NCBI RefSeq assembly: GCF_000247815.1
Contig: NC_021672.1
Coordinates: 72,068,513 to 72,132,512 of the forward strand
Reading direction: 5' to 3'
Length of the DNA: 64,000 nucleotides
Source: Ficedula albicollis
Lineage: Eukaryota; Chordata; Aves; Passeriformes; Muscicapidae
The position numbers and the translations under genes were made by a program. The notes under the pieces were generated by a model, which was given only the letters and a program-made list of their open reading frames with translations, was not told where the DNA came from and made no database searches. This document shows positions 26,297 to 45,058 of this stretch, piece by piece; positions within the stretch are counted from its first letter, which is position 1; every line of letters begins with the position of its first letter.

Positions 26297-26430
26297 AGTC
26301 ACCATCCCTGGAGGTGTGTAAGGACAGACTGGATGTGGCACTCAGCGCCACAGTCTGGGTCACTGTGCTGTGTGGCCACAGCTTGGACTCCACCTCAGAA
26401 GGCTTTTCCAAACTAACTGATTCTGTGATA
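26210..26430 (+). mobile_element. CR1 LINE 3' fragment
   Basis: The stretch holds the CR1 3' block in order: GGGTTTAGGTTGGACATTGG, then GGTGGAGTCACCATCCCTGG, then GACTGGATGTGGCACTCAG, then GGCTTTTCCAAACTAACTG, ending in GATTCTGTGATA, the CR1 terminal motif. No CR1 reverse transcriptase ORF remains; it is a 5'-truncated dead copy. Confidence 0.93.
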
Positions 26431-33743
<7,313 letters not shown>

Positions 33744-33951
33744 GGAATACTTTCTGTGGGAGTATAAAATAGATTGGCCACTGTTATTCTAACAAGCACA
33801 TGAGCTCCATGCAGGAGAGAAATAAAGTGCTCATTCATCACCCACTTTACGGGGACAGCCTGGTGAGATACCTCGTTTACATTCTGATAGCCCCATGAAA
33901 TGAACTGAATTCCCACACTGTCACAAAAGGCCAAAGTTAGCACTTTCCTTT

Positions 33952-33974
33952 AAAAAAATAAATAAATAAATAAA
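33952..33974. repeat. (TAAA)n microsatellite
   Basis: AAAATAAATAAATAAATAAA, about five units. Confidence 0.85.
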
Positions 33975-34811
33975 CTCAAGTCTGCCTCTGGAATGGGTTG
34001 GCTGTAACCTTGAACCTTAAAGGAAATGAGAGGGAGAAGGAGTGAGCAAGGCACACATCATAGGAGGGGGTGGGGAGGAGCTAATGGCACTGGGAATGGA
34101 AAATGTGGGCATTAAAGGAATTTCCTACTCTAAACAATGTGCAGAGTTAAAAATATCTTCTCCTGAGATTATCCTCAGCATAAATACTCACGACAGCTAT
34201 TTATAGCTGTCTGGTAGCCTCCAACAAAGATTTTTATTCCAACAAAGGAGCTATATACAAATGCAGGACCTGTTTAAAGAACTATTAAAATGGAAAATAA
34301 ACCACTCTTGCATCAGCTAGCCTTACTGGTACCTGTTTCCAGCTCAGTCTAAACACAGCTTTCCTGAATGCTGACAATGGAGCTTTAAGTGCTCAAGAGA
34401 GGGAAGAAAAAAAAAAAAAACAACCCTTGGTGCATTTGCCACAGGTCAGCACCTGAGCACTGCAAGGCGAGGTGCTGGGCTGAAATAAAGAGAGTGCAAC
34501 TTCCTCAGCCCAGCCTTGACTGCCCAGGAGCTCTCTCAGAGCAAGAGGCTGGAGCCAGGATTGCCTGGGACAGTTCAGGAGGATCCCCACACCGTGGATG
34601 TGATGCTGCACCACTGGGGAACCACCTGTGCCAGGGTCATCAGCTCAACTCATGAGAGATGCTTTAAAAATTGACTCTTCCTAATGCGTTCTTCCTCTTT
34701 TGAATCTTTTAACTAGTGTTAGTCTGATCAACCCCAGTATGTGCCAACATAGATTCTTGCTTTGGCTGCCTTCAGCTTTGAACAAGGAAAAATAAAACTG
34801 CTTGTAAATAT

Positions 34812-34890
34812 ACTTTAAAAAACCTATGGGAGGCTTCATCTAAACTACTTTAAAAACTACTTTAAAAAACCTATGGGAGGCTTCATCTAG
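34812..34890. repeat. 47-bp-period direct repeat
   Basis: ACTTTAAAAAACCTATGGGA plus GGCTTCATCTA occurs at 34812 and again at 34859. The connecting sequence is itself a shorter ACTACTTTAAAA repeat. Confidence 0.9.
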
Positions 34891-35104
34891 ACAAGTCATG
34901 ATAGTGGATTGCAGGCACTGCTGGTGTGGTTTTTAGGACAGGGCACATCTGTGATCCAAGTGGAGTAAGGGATCCCCACACTTGTACATAGTGAAGGGCA
35001 TGTATCCCATTAAAAGGGTCTAACAGGGTCACAAATGCCCCACCTTAACTCCCCCAAGGACCTGTGTCCTTCCTTTTGTCTCAGGTAAGCAGTAACATCT
35101 TGGA

Positions 35105-35200
35105 GCGCAGAAGCAGGTGAGAGATTTTGCTTTGTTCCTTTCTAGGTCTTCGGCGCAGAAGCAGGTAGAGATTTTGCTTTGTTCCTTTCTAGGTCTTCCT
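35105..35200. repeat. 48-bp direct repeat
   Basis: GCGCAGAAGCAGGTGAGAGA followed by TTTTGCTTTGTTCCTTTCTA and GGTCTTC begins at 35105 and repeats from 35153 with two bases deleted (GTGAGAG against GTAGAG). The unit contains splice-like motifs on the plus strand (CAGGTGAG; pyrimidine tract then TAG), probably by chance. Confidence 0.9.
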
Positions 35201-35969
35201 ACAAAGCTCATTTTTCAGTGCAACCCCTGTGTCTGGGTCTGTCCTGCCAACAACTCCACAGTCGAGCTGAGGAGTCGGGACCACAGTTTGTGTTATCTGC
35301 AATTGCCTGACTCTGTGTTCTGCCATTCCATTGTCAATCAGCTGTGCACACCCTGTGCTAATTAAGACACCAAGAATTCCAGAGCAGAGGTCTTTCCCTT
35401 CTCTGCACGTCTGTAAGCAGCTTTGCAGTGCAGCTCTGCTCATGAAGTTCAACCAATGTATGCTTTTCAGCTCAGCTTTGGTTTGGTTTCAGTTTGGCTG
35501 AATTCAAGTTAATATTTTAATTTTAAAAAGACTTTTTCAAGTCTTTGTTTGGACTGAGTTGCTGTTCAGGAAAAGAATAACAGCTTAAACAGGATTCAAG
35601 TTCACATTTAGTTTAAGTTTTTGATGTTGGTTTCCAATCTGTGATTCCAAACAGTACTGAAAAACACTGATTTGAAGTTAAATACATCTAGCAAAATGTG
35701 TTATGAGTGCTGAAGTTGAAACACCGATTTGAAGTACAGTAAAAGAGGAGTTACTGAGCACAATTTAGGGACACCAGGTCACAGTTCAGTGAAGGCAAAG
35801 CCTCTACCCTTATTTCTTAATGGAGCAACCATCAGAGAATCTTCTCCATCTGGTGAAAACCAGTGCTCATTGTCACCTTGCAGGAAATGTAGAATTTGTC
35901 CCCTTCCCTCTCATACATGAAAAAGGGTTTGGGGCAGGCATTCCCAGTTTTCAGCACTCTCTCCCACCT

Positions 35970-36271
35970 CCCCATCCAGGTTTTCATGAAAAACAAGCCT
36001 ACAAGCATTAATCCAGTTTTTGTAAATCAAGTCCATCAGGATTGTGCTGACTGTAGGAACAGCAAGCACACACCTTGGAGTGCCTAATTATAAAAATCCC
36101 TTCTCTTGCAACTCTCAGTGAGCCATCCAAGTTTTCATGAAAAACAAGCCTACAAGCATTAATCCAGTTTTTGTAAATCAAGTCCATCAGGATTGTGCTG
36201 ACTGTAGGAACAGCAAGCACACACCTTGGAGTGCCTAATTATAAAAATCCCTTCTCTTGCAACTCTCAGTG
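35970..36271. repeat. 151-bp tandem duplication
   Basis: 35970-36120 and 36121-36271 match at period 151. The single clear difference is CCATCCAGG against CCATCCAAG at the left end. The units are directly adjacent. Confidence 0.95.
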
Positions 36272-37096
36272 GAAGCAGAGCAAAGTCTGTGCAGCAAAAT
36301 AAGCTGTTTTGAGACACGGAATTTTTATGGCAGTTTAATCTATGGTGCACAGTTTAGCAACGTAATGAGGAGCCTGTAAACCACACAAGTGCTCCAGACT
36401 GACATCCACATTTCACTCATACTGTGTGGTTTCAGACACAGCAACAACCATAGCTGCAGAGTACAGTACATTCTGTTCTACCAATGGCAACTCAACAGCA
36501 GCATCTACATCTGACTCTCATTCCTTCTGGTATCCATATTAGATTTTGGAACAGGATAACAACTATTACCCCACAACCCCCCCCCTCCTCAATTTCGTGG
36601 TCAACAGCTCACTACTCTCAGCATATTTAATTGATAAATAATGGGGAATGAGGCTAGGGAGGAGGAAGTCTGACAAATGGAGCTGGGTTACACAAGCAAC
36701 CTTTTTGTTTTCACCCCTAAAAGTCTTAATTTATTATCTGTTCCCAACATTCACTAAATGCACAGGCTCAGCTGCCACGTTCTCCTCTTCTGCCTAAACA
36801 AGGTCTGTGCCTTGTGAGGCTCAGACTGCTCTTTGTTACAAGGGGAAGTTGCATTTGCCCCAGTTTGTGAGAGACCCAAAATACAGCTTGCAAGCACACT
36901 GTAGGGCAGGCTGTTCTGTAAGAAAGCTCCCAGCTGCTCTCTGCCTTGGAGAGGTGATGTGGTCCTGTGGCTTCCATTCCCAGGCCTGCCACTAAGTGAT
37001 TTAAGATGGAGGTTGAGGTAAAATGTGTTATGGCAGCCCAAACCCATGATGACAAAGGCACATTTACAAGAAATAGGGTCATGGCTCTGGTTGAAG

Positions 37097-37134
37097 AAAA
37101 AGAAAATTTAAAAAAGAAAATTTAAAAAAGAAAA
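37097..37134. repeat. Short A-rich tandem repeat, period 15
   Basis: AAAAGAAAATTTAAA repeats about two and a half times, then degenerates to AAAACAAAAGAGG. Confidence 0.8.
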
Positions 37135-38080
37135 CAAAAGAGGAAGACAAAACCAGGGAAAAAATTCTATCTGATACAGCCATAGCTGCTGTCCCAGATG
37201 ATGAATCCAGTTCACAAATGGCAGAAGAGTATCTTCAGTCAAAGGGTCTGGTATTGCTCCTGCCCTATTTTCTGATTGCTTTCCCAAAAATGCAGCATCA
37301 TGTTTGTTAGTTTTGGACAGAATAAGTCTCCAGATGTCTCCCACATCCTCAGCAACATTAAAGTGCCCTTATCCACTGACCATTCAAGATGTGACTCTAC
37401 GGCTCACACAGCATTTGAAAGACCCTTCAGTCTCCTCAAGCAAAATCTGCAGAGGTAAAATCCCCCAAAATCCAGTGGAAAGGGGTTACAAGGAGGTGTT
37501 ACTCCTCTCCAGCTTCTGAAAAGGTTTATTCAGAGCACAGCTGCTCCATGACAGCCCTGCAGCCCATGCAAATCACCTCATGCCATCTCAGAGCCAGCCA
37601 GTCAGTCCAGCAGTATCAGGCAGTATCTCAGCAGCCTCCCTTGCCAGCAGAATTCATCAGCAGGCACGCTGCAATATCTCCCTACCAACAGCCAGGAGCC
37701 AACAGTGAGTGGCAGAGATAAGCCATGGCTCCACATGCAATTTTCCCTGCAATAAAACATACACAGAGTTCTTACTAAATGTAGTAGAGGTGGCCCAACC
37801 TCCAAAGACCTCAAAGCTTATGGAGAGTGATTCCTGAAGTCTATGACTAAGGCTGCTTTGTGTGGCTTCTCCTTCTGGAAGTGGCCTGTACCAAAGCACA
37901 GGTGCTAAAAACTGAGGGTCTGTGATTTGCACATCATTCTCCAAATCCTGCAGCCTGGAGAAGGTCTGATAAGCAAAGGGGTAAGCAAAAAGCATTAATA
38001 CATCCCCTCTGATAGATTTGTGGCTGAGTCCTTCCTCATTCCCCAAGTGGAAAGGCAAAGGAGCAGCACCACCCTGCTAA

Positions 38081-38158
38081 AAGGATGATGCAGGGATATA
38101 TAAAATTAGTAAATAATTCACAAAGGATGATGCAGGGATACAAACATTCAGCAAATAA
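38081..38158. repeat. 42-bp imperfect tandem repeat
   Basis: AAGGATGATGCAGGGATA begins at 38081 and 38123. The rest of the unit (AGTAAATAATT against AGCAAATAATT) is diverged, so this repeat is older than the near-identical ones. Confidence 0.85.
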
Positions 38159-41100
38159 TTGTCAAAATGCCAGATGCTGTGGAGCATCTATCCCTATAGA
38201 GATGTACAAAGCAGCTTTCATCATGAGAGGCACTACAGTGATAAAAGGAGGAATAAAAGCAGTAAAAAATGGCATTACTATTCCCAACAGAATGAATCAC
38301 TTTCAGCTACCTTTCAAGCAGTCTGCTCTGGCCAGATTTCTTCATGTTTATGCTTACATCCTTACTTCACCTAATTAAGCATTTAAGCTTTAAAGAGTCT
38401 GAATTCTATCTAGCAAAGAGGTTGTCTCATTAGGAAAGTCTAAATTTTGAACCCATTGTGCAACTCAGGTTATCCTGTCCTGCAGAAGAACAACTTGAGG
38501 GCACTACAGAAGTAGGCCATGAACACAGAAACCTTTTCCTTGTGAAGGGTGGCAGTTCACAGGATACACAGCTTACATTTACAGAAGCATCCTGCATATC
38601 AAAAGTGCTTTACAGACTATAGAGACACACATCCCCAGCAGAATGGGTAAAAGGTGGCAGCCTACAAAATCACCCACTCCAGTGGGACAAGGAAACACCT
38701 TCAGCTAAGAACACTCCACGCTGCCCACTAAACACACGTTGCACATGCTTTACCTCAGAGGACTGAAGACCTCAACATTTACCACAGGCAAGCCAAATAA
38801 AGACAACATCCAGAATATTTTTATTAAAAACAATTGTCTGGAACACCGACGGTCGAATTTACAACGTGCCGGGCTGCTGCCGGATGTCAGTAGAAAATGA
38901 GCACAGGCTGTAAATTCAGTGCCTGGTAATTAGGAAAACGTGTACGTTCCCCAAGTCTGCTTCTCTGTAGGTAGGACTAAAGGGCAGCATGATGTCATTT
39001 CCCTTTGCGCAGGACTCCCTAGTGACTCCCATCAAGAATTTGGCTTGAAAACTGATGACAGGGTACAGCCCAAGCTGAGGCAAGAGCGACCAATAAATAA
39101 ATGAAGATGGGCTGGTGACGGAAAAGCCGTTCCTAGTCACCAAGACATCTTACCAGAACTTCTTCCAGCAGTATGATGAGCATCCCTGCTCTCAGTTATG
39201 CCAATCCCTCAAAGCCAGAGGAATTATTAAACATGCACAATCACCAAAAACAGGATTCGGACTGAAACAAAGGCAAGCCTTGAAAGGCAGAATGCAATTC
39301 TTAATTCTTAATTCTGAATGTATGCCATGGCCTGTTAAATGTGTCCCCCGAGTTTAACTGGCAGCCAACCCTTTCCTCCTAGATCTACCCTGCTTCAAAA
39401 CATATTCATTCATATTCACCTGAATTTCAGATTTCTTCTCTTATCTTCAAGCAAGGACAGGGGTTTAAAAGCTTTCACCAAGCAAACTGTGTGCTTTGTG
39501 GTCTTTGCTCCACTTCTGTGCCTTTATCTCCCCAAAGCAACATATTATGTCCAGCAAAACCATGCAGCCAGCAAACTGAGAAGTCACATTTCCTCCAAAG
39601 TCAGCATAACCACAAGCATGCAAGACCCAGGACGATATCAAAGGCAGTACATCAGGATCTCATTGTAAGTATGATGTGAGCACGATAGGTGAAATCAGGA
39701 TGGAGCCAGCACAGCAACAGGGAAGCAGACGAAGAAAGTTAGACTTTCAAGATATGAGTCACCAAAACAACACCTTCAAGCACTTCTCTTTACTCAAACA
39801 GTGCCAGAGCTGGTGACACAGCTGAAGTCTTTCATTATCTTCACAGTTTATTAGGTGCTGTATTAGTCCATCTGATAATAATCAGCAAATGAAAAATTAG
39901 ATTATAAGTCCATTGAATTTGCCTAAACATTTCAGGTTTGCCTTGAAGATATATTTTCTTCATTCAATGTATGTATATGCCACACTTCTATTCAGGCCTG
40001 AAAAAATATGATGATATTTTCATTACTTAGTAGGAGATTTTCTCATATTAATTTAATCACCAATACATTCCTTCTCGTTAGAATATTGAAATGACTCATC
40101 CATTCCATAAAAAATTTGGGTGAGAAATGAGAGACTACAGCCCTGAAGGAACTTACTCAATCCTCCAGTCTAAGATGATTACATGCTAATGAGAGAAGCA
40201 CAAGAGAGAAGGGGAAGGAGGGGTGGAATTAAACCTTTTCCTTAAACAAATTCATCTTTGTGGCATTCCAGCACAGGCAAACCCTCCAGCTATCATAACT
40301 CACTGCTTTGAAAAGGTCATTATCACTCCATCTCCTTTTGCTGGGAGAAGGAAGAACCAAACTCATGGCCATGACAGGAAAATTTGCCCTTGCTATTGCT
40401 GTGGGATGACCTGACCCCTGAAATCCTCCAGAGGAGATTCTGAAGGGCATTTTTTGTGAAATATCAGCACAGGCACACACATTCTCCACGTGAAAGTCAC
40501 AAATCCATCCTGCACCCCAGTGAGTGCAGCAACAGCATCAATGCCAAACACACAGACCTTCAGGCCCTGCTTTTGCTCCTTCTTTCTACACTTCCCTACC
40601 CAACTATTTCTTTCTCCTTTCTCAGAACAGGCTGGATATGTGGCACCAGACACTTGACTGAAAAAACAAGCTGCAGTGGGAAGCACTTTGTCATCCGTGT
40701 CTCTGACCTTCAGAGGAATACCCCACTGTGCAGGCTGGACCATAAAAGGAATCCATGTGTAGCCAGTGTTTAGAAAATCCATCTCCTTGTCTTTCCCAGC
40801 TCTGGTACTGCCTTATTAAGACACTGAAGTAGTAGCTGCTGGAGAATCTGGGGAATGATCTGAGCAACAGTGCCCAGAACAAGCCTGTCATTTTGTGTAG
40901 GTTGAAAATGAACTTGAAAAAGCGGTGAGGACTGCTCTGCTTGGTGATCACAGGCTAGTAAAAGAAACCTATTCTAAAGAAACTACAGTCATCCTATTCC
41001 TGTAAAAATACACTTTTTTTTTTTTTTTTCCAACCAGTTAAACATTTTCTAGGTGGGCAAAAGGGACAAAACAAACTGCAGGTTGAGGACTTCATCTTGA

Positions 41101-42774
41101 GGGACAGCATGATGTGACATGCCAATACAATGGAATAATCATCTCATGAGGAAGCAAAAGGACAAAAAACCCCTCTGTTTACGGATTATGGAAAGGGCTT
41201 TCCTCTCCAGTCTCTGCTGTGCATCTGAGGAGGTGGTGTGCACTGAAAGTGGGAGAACAGAGGCAGCCTTTTGTGGTGGTCTATGTCCCAGCAGTAAGCA
41301 TTTCTGTGAAAATCTGGTGGCTAAGTTTTGATTACCAGTTCTGGAATTCAGGTGAAGATCAAAATCAAATTTGTGAGGTTTGTTTCTTGTTTTTCCCCTC
41401 TCCCAAAAGGTCCATTTCACTTAAAGTCATTTACGACCTTATTTCTTTTCCTTGCTAAAAAAAGAGATGGAAAAAGTTTTATTCATTATACTAAGTAAGC
41501 ATTCTGCTCTGGAGCCAACTTCAGCAACTTTCTCACCACTATAATTATACACTGCCTTTCAGAAATTCCCAGGATTGATACAGTGAGTATCTGATCTTCT
41601 CCCTATCACTAGAGGGCTGAGAGTGTTATAAATGAAACCAGCCTGCTGCTGTTAACACTGTCTGCTCATTGGAATTCTGCTCAAAAACATCCTCCCAACC
41701 CCAAAAGACACATTTCTCCAAATTCAGCTATTACACACAGGAACCTGTCTCGTGGTGGGAAGATGTGTGTCTCGTAACACATAACTATAATTGTTCTCAG
41801 TGACTTCTGCAGCGATTTGAGAAGTGCATCACAGCTGCAGAGTCCTTTCCTGTGCCCAGAAATAGCAGAAAATCACCCCAAGCCTGGTTTGAAACCAAGT
41901 GCACTAAATCTGTGCAAACCTCCCAGTGCAAATGTGACTGGGCTTACCCTCCCGTGCTGTTTCACAAGAAGACCTGACTTGTGAGAGGCTCAGCTGGCAA
42001 GCAGGAAATTGAGCCACGGTGATTTGGTTTCTTTCCACTCTGTGCATTTAACTGACTTTAAAATTTGCCATGATTATGTCTGCAGCAGGTTTAGATCATG
42101 CAAAGAGTGCTCACTAAGAAGGGAGTACAGTTTTCACTTCAATCAATCCACAGATTAAAATGTCTCAAGCTGGTGGAAGAGGGAAGTAGAATATGGAAAA
42201 GGAACTTAACCAAACCTTTGAAGAAACCCTGCTTTTGGGTGCCAATTGAGAGCACCTCTTCTGGTCTCAGCACAAGTACACAGTCCACCTTTGCTAGAGG
42301 AGACCTTGCTGTTTGCTTAAATTATGTCTCAATTGAAGATGGGTCACAACCTACCTTAAAGGAAACTGAGGCACATTTTCAGAAAAATGTCAGAGAAAAA
42401 AAGCCAAAAAACAAAATGGCAAACTAAAGGGCAGTCACAATTTACTGTTAAGTTGGAACCTTCCCTTGATTTTCTGTGTCAGCATGACAAACTCTATTTG
42501 GAGCAACCAACAAATTGTGACATAAAAAGCAGCAAAACAGCATCTACTTATTTGTCCTTAATGTCAACCAAGATGAAGCTAACCTTTAGCTGTCACATGG
42601 ACTACCCACTGGTTTATACTTTCCCATAAACAAAGAGAAATGCATCCTGCTTACTTTTCCACTTCCCACCCCTCGCTGCTCCCCAGGAACAGAAGGGCTC
42701 AGCTGCAACACCAACACAACTCCTAATCTCTGGCTGCATCACTTGTGCTGACCTGAGCCTCTGCTCAGGCTCCA

Positions 42775-45058
42775 TGCCAGCATTCCCAGGGACTGTGCTG
42801 CCACCAGACTTTTTCCCAAAGGTGAAGCTGCCCACTGACCTTATTTCTGGCCAGGAATATTTCTTGAGCTGTGTGCTGTGAATTAATTTGCCCAAGAAGC
42901 ACAGCCACCTGATGACTTCCTTCATGCTATGAAAGACCTTGATCACACAAGGACAATTCCCTCATTTAGCATGAGCTAATAAGGAGGTTACGATGAGAGA
43001 AATAAACATTTATCTTCAGTAATTAAAAACTTGTTTAAAGGCACAAAGCCAAAAATGCAGAAGCTAATTGACCAAATGAGATGCTTCTTGTTGAAATCAG
43101 CTTGGGGTTTCACTTGCAAATCACATTTTTCCTCTGTGGTTCTTTGAACTGAGCTGTGAAGGGATGGCTTTGCCAGGGCTGCCAGCAATCTGATAGTGTT
43201 TACATAACTCAACTTATTCGTGTGTAAAACTCGTTAGTGTTTGACTTCATTTAATCCATTATCCCTGCAAACCAACTGGCCTCAGCTTTTTAAAGGGAAA
43301 TTTCATCTTCTGATTATCTGCTTTAATTTCAGATATTAGATCACAAAGATGTCAATAAAATGCAAACTCACACTGAGAAGCAGATGCTCCTAGAAACACT
43401 CTGGCTAAATTTATTTTCATGTCACTCCTTAAAGAGTCTTACAGCTGGGCAATAATTGCAATTTCTATCATGTCTTGTAACTTCTACCATTCTGAGCGCA
43501 GAATGCCCTGAAGAAGAGTAACATAATTAGGCACTAAGTTCAACAATGTTCTTGTTCGCTTAGAAGAAGGCATTTAAAAGTAATGGCTAAGAGATACTGC
43601 AAATCTGCAGTTTTAAAGGCTGCTGTCAGTTCTTCTTCTGTCCAGACCCTTGCAACACACATACGCAGCCTAGAGAATATTCTACTGCAGGTAAAGATAT
43701 CAAACATATTTGCCTGAAGAGTATTCTCTAAAACTTTTCCTAAGACAAAGGGATAATCAACCATCAGCTTCTTTTGTATGGGGACAGCACAGCATTCCCT
43801 TTGCTTTTCTTTAAACTAAATTAAATTTGTTGCTGAGCATCACTTGCCAGCATTCCCAGGGACTGTGCTGCCACCAGACTTTTTCCCAAAGGTGAAGCTG
43901 CCCACTGACCGCCAGCATTCCCAGGGACTGTGCTGTCACCACACTTTTTCCCAAAGGTGAAGCTGCCCACTGACCTTATTTCTGGCCAGGAATATTTCTT
44001 GAGCTGTGTGCTGTGAATTAATTTGCCCAAGAAGCACAGCCACCTGATGACTTCCTTCATGCTATGAAAGACCTTGATCACACAAGGACAATTCCCTCAT
44101 TTAGCATGAGCTAATAAGGAGGTTACGATGAGAGAAATAAACATTTATCTTCAGTAATTAAAAACTTGTTTAAAGGCACAAAGCCAAAAATGCAGAAGCT
44201 AATTGACCAAATGAGATGCTTCTTGTTGAAATCAGCTTGGGGTTTCACTTGCAAATCACATTTTTCCTCTGTGGTTCTTTGAACTGAGCTGTGAAGGGAT
44301 GGCTTTGCCAGGGCTGCCAGCAATCTGATAGTGTTTACATAACTCAACTTATTCGTGTGTAAAACTCGTTAGTGTTTGACTTCATTTAATCCATTATCCC
44401 TGCAAACCAACTGGCCTCAGCTTTGACTTATTCGTGTGTAAAACTCATTAGTGTTTGACTTCATTTAATCTATTATCCCTGCAAACCAACTGGCCTCAGC
44501 TTTTTAAAGGGAAATTTCATCTTCTGATTATCTGCTTTAATTTCAGATATTAGATCACAAAGATGTCAATAAAATGCAAACTCACACTGAGAAGCAGATG
44601 CTCCTAGAAACACTCTGGCTAAATTTATTTTCATGTCACTCCTTAAAGAGTCTTACAGCTGGGCAATAATTGCAATTTCTCTCATGTCTTGTAACTTCTA
44701 CCATTCTGAGCCCAGAATGCCCTGAAGAAGAGTAACATAATTAGGAACTAAGTTCAACAATGTTCTTGTTCGCTTAGAAGAAGGCATTTAAAAGTAATGG
44801 CTAAGAGATACTGCAAATCTGCAGTTTTAAAGGCTGCTGTCAGTTCTTCTTCTGTCCAGACCCTTGCAACACACATACGCAGCCTAGAGAATATTCTACT
44901 GCAGGTAAAGATATCAAACATATTTGCCTGAAGAGTATTCTCTAAAACTTTTCCTAAGACAAAGGGATAATCAACCATCAGCTTCTTTTGTATGGGGACA
45001 GCACAGCATTCCCTTTGCTTTTCTTTAAACTAAATTAAATTTGTTGCTGAGCATCACT
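42775..45058. repeat. Nested tandem duplication, about 1.07-kb unit
   Basis: Unit 42775-43844 is followed by the first 66 bp of the unit (43845-43910), then a second full unit starting GCCAGCATTCCC at 43911 and ending at 45058. The second unit carries an extra internal 79-bp tandem repeat (44347-44425 and 44426-44504). Offsets between matching points are 1070, 1135 and 1214 in turn. The copies differ at scattered single bases (for example GAGCGCAG against GAGCCCAG, and CTATC against CTCTC), so they are close but not identical. Confidence 0.95.

Noticed and set aside
35105..35200. Micro-exon on the plus strand between the two 48-bp repeats
   Set aside because: Donor- and acceptor-like motifs come from the repeated unit; no reading frame or conservation evidence.
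37657..38058. 133-codon minus-strand ORF with fairly normal composition
   Set aside because: No family recognised, no convincing splice or promoter context; length is within what chance allows in 64 kb. A BLASTp/tBLASTn search would settle it.
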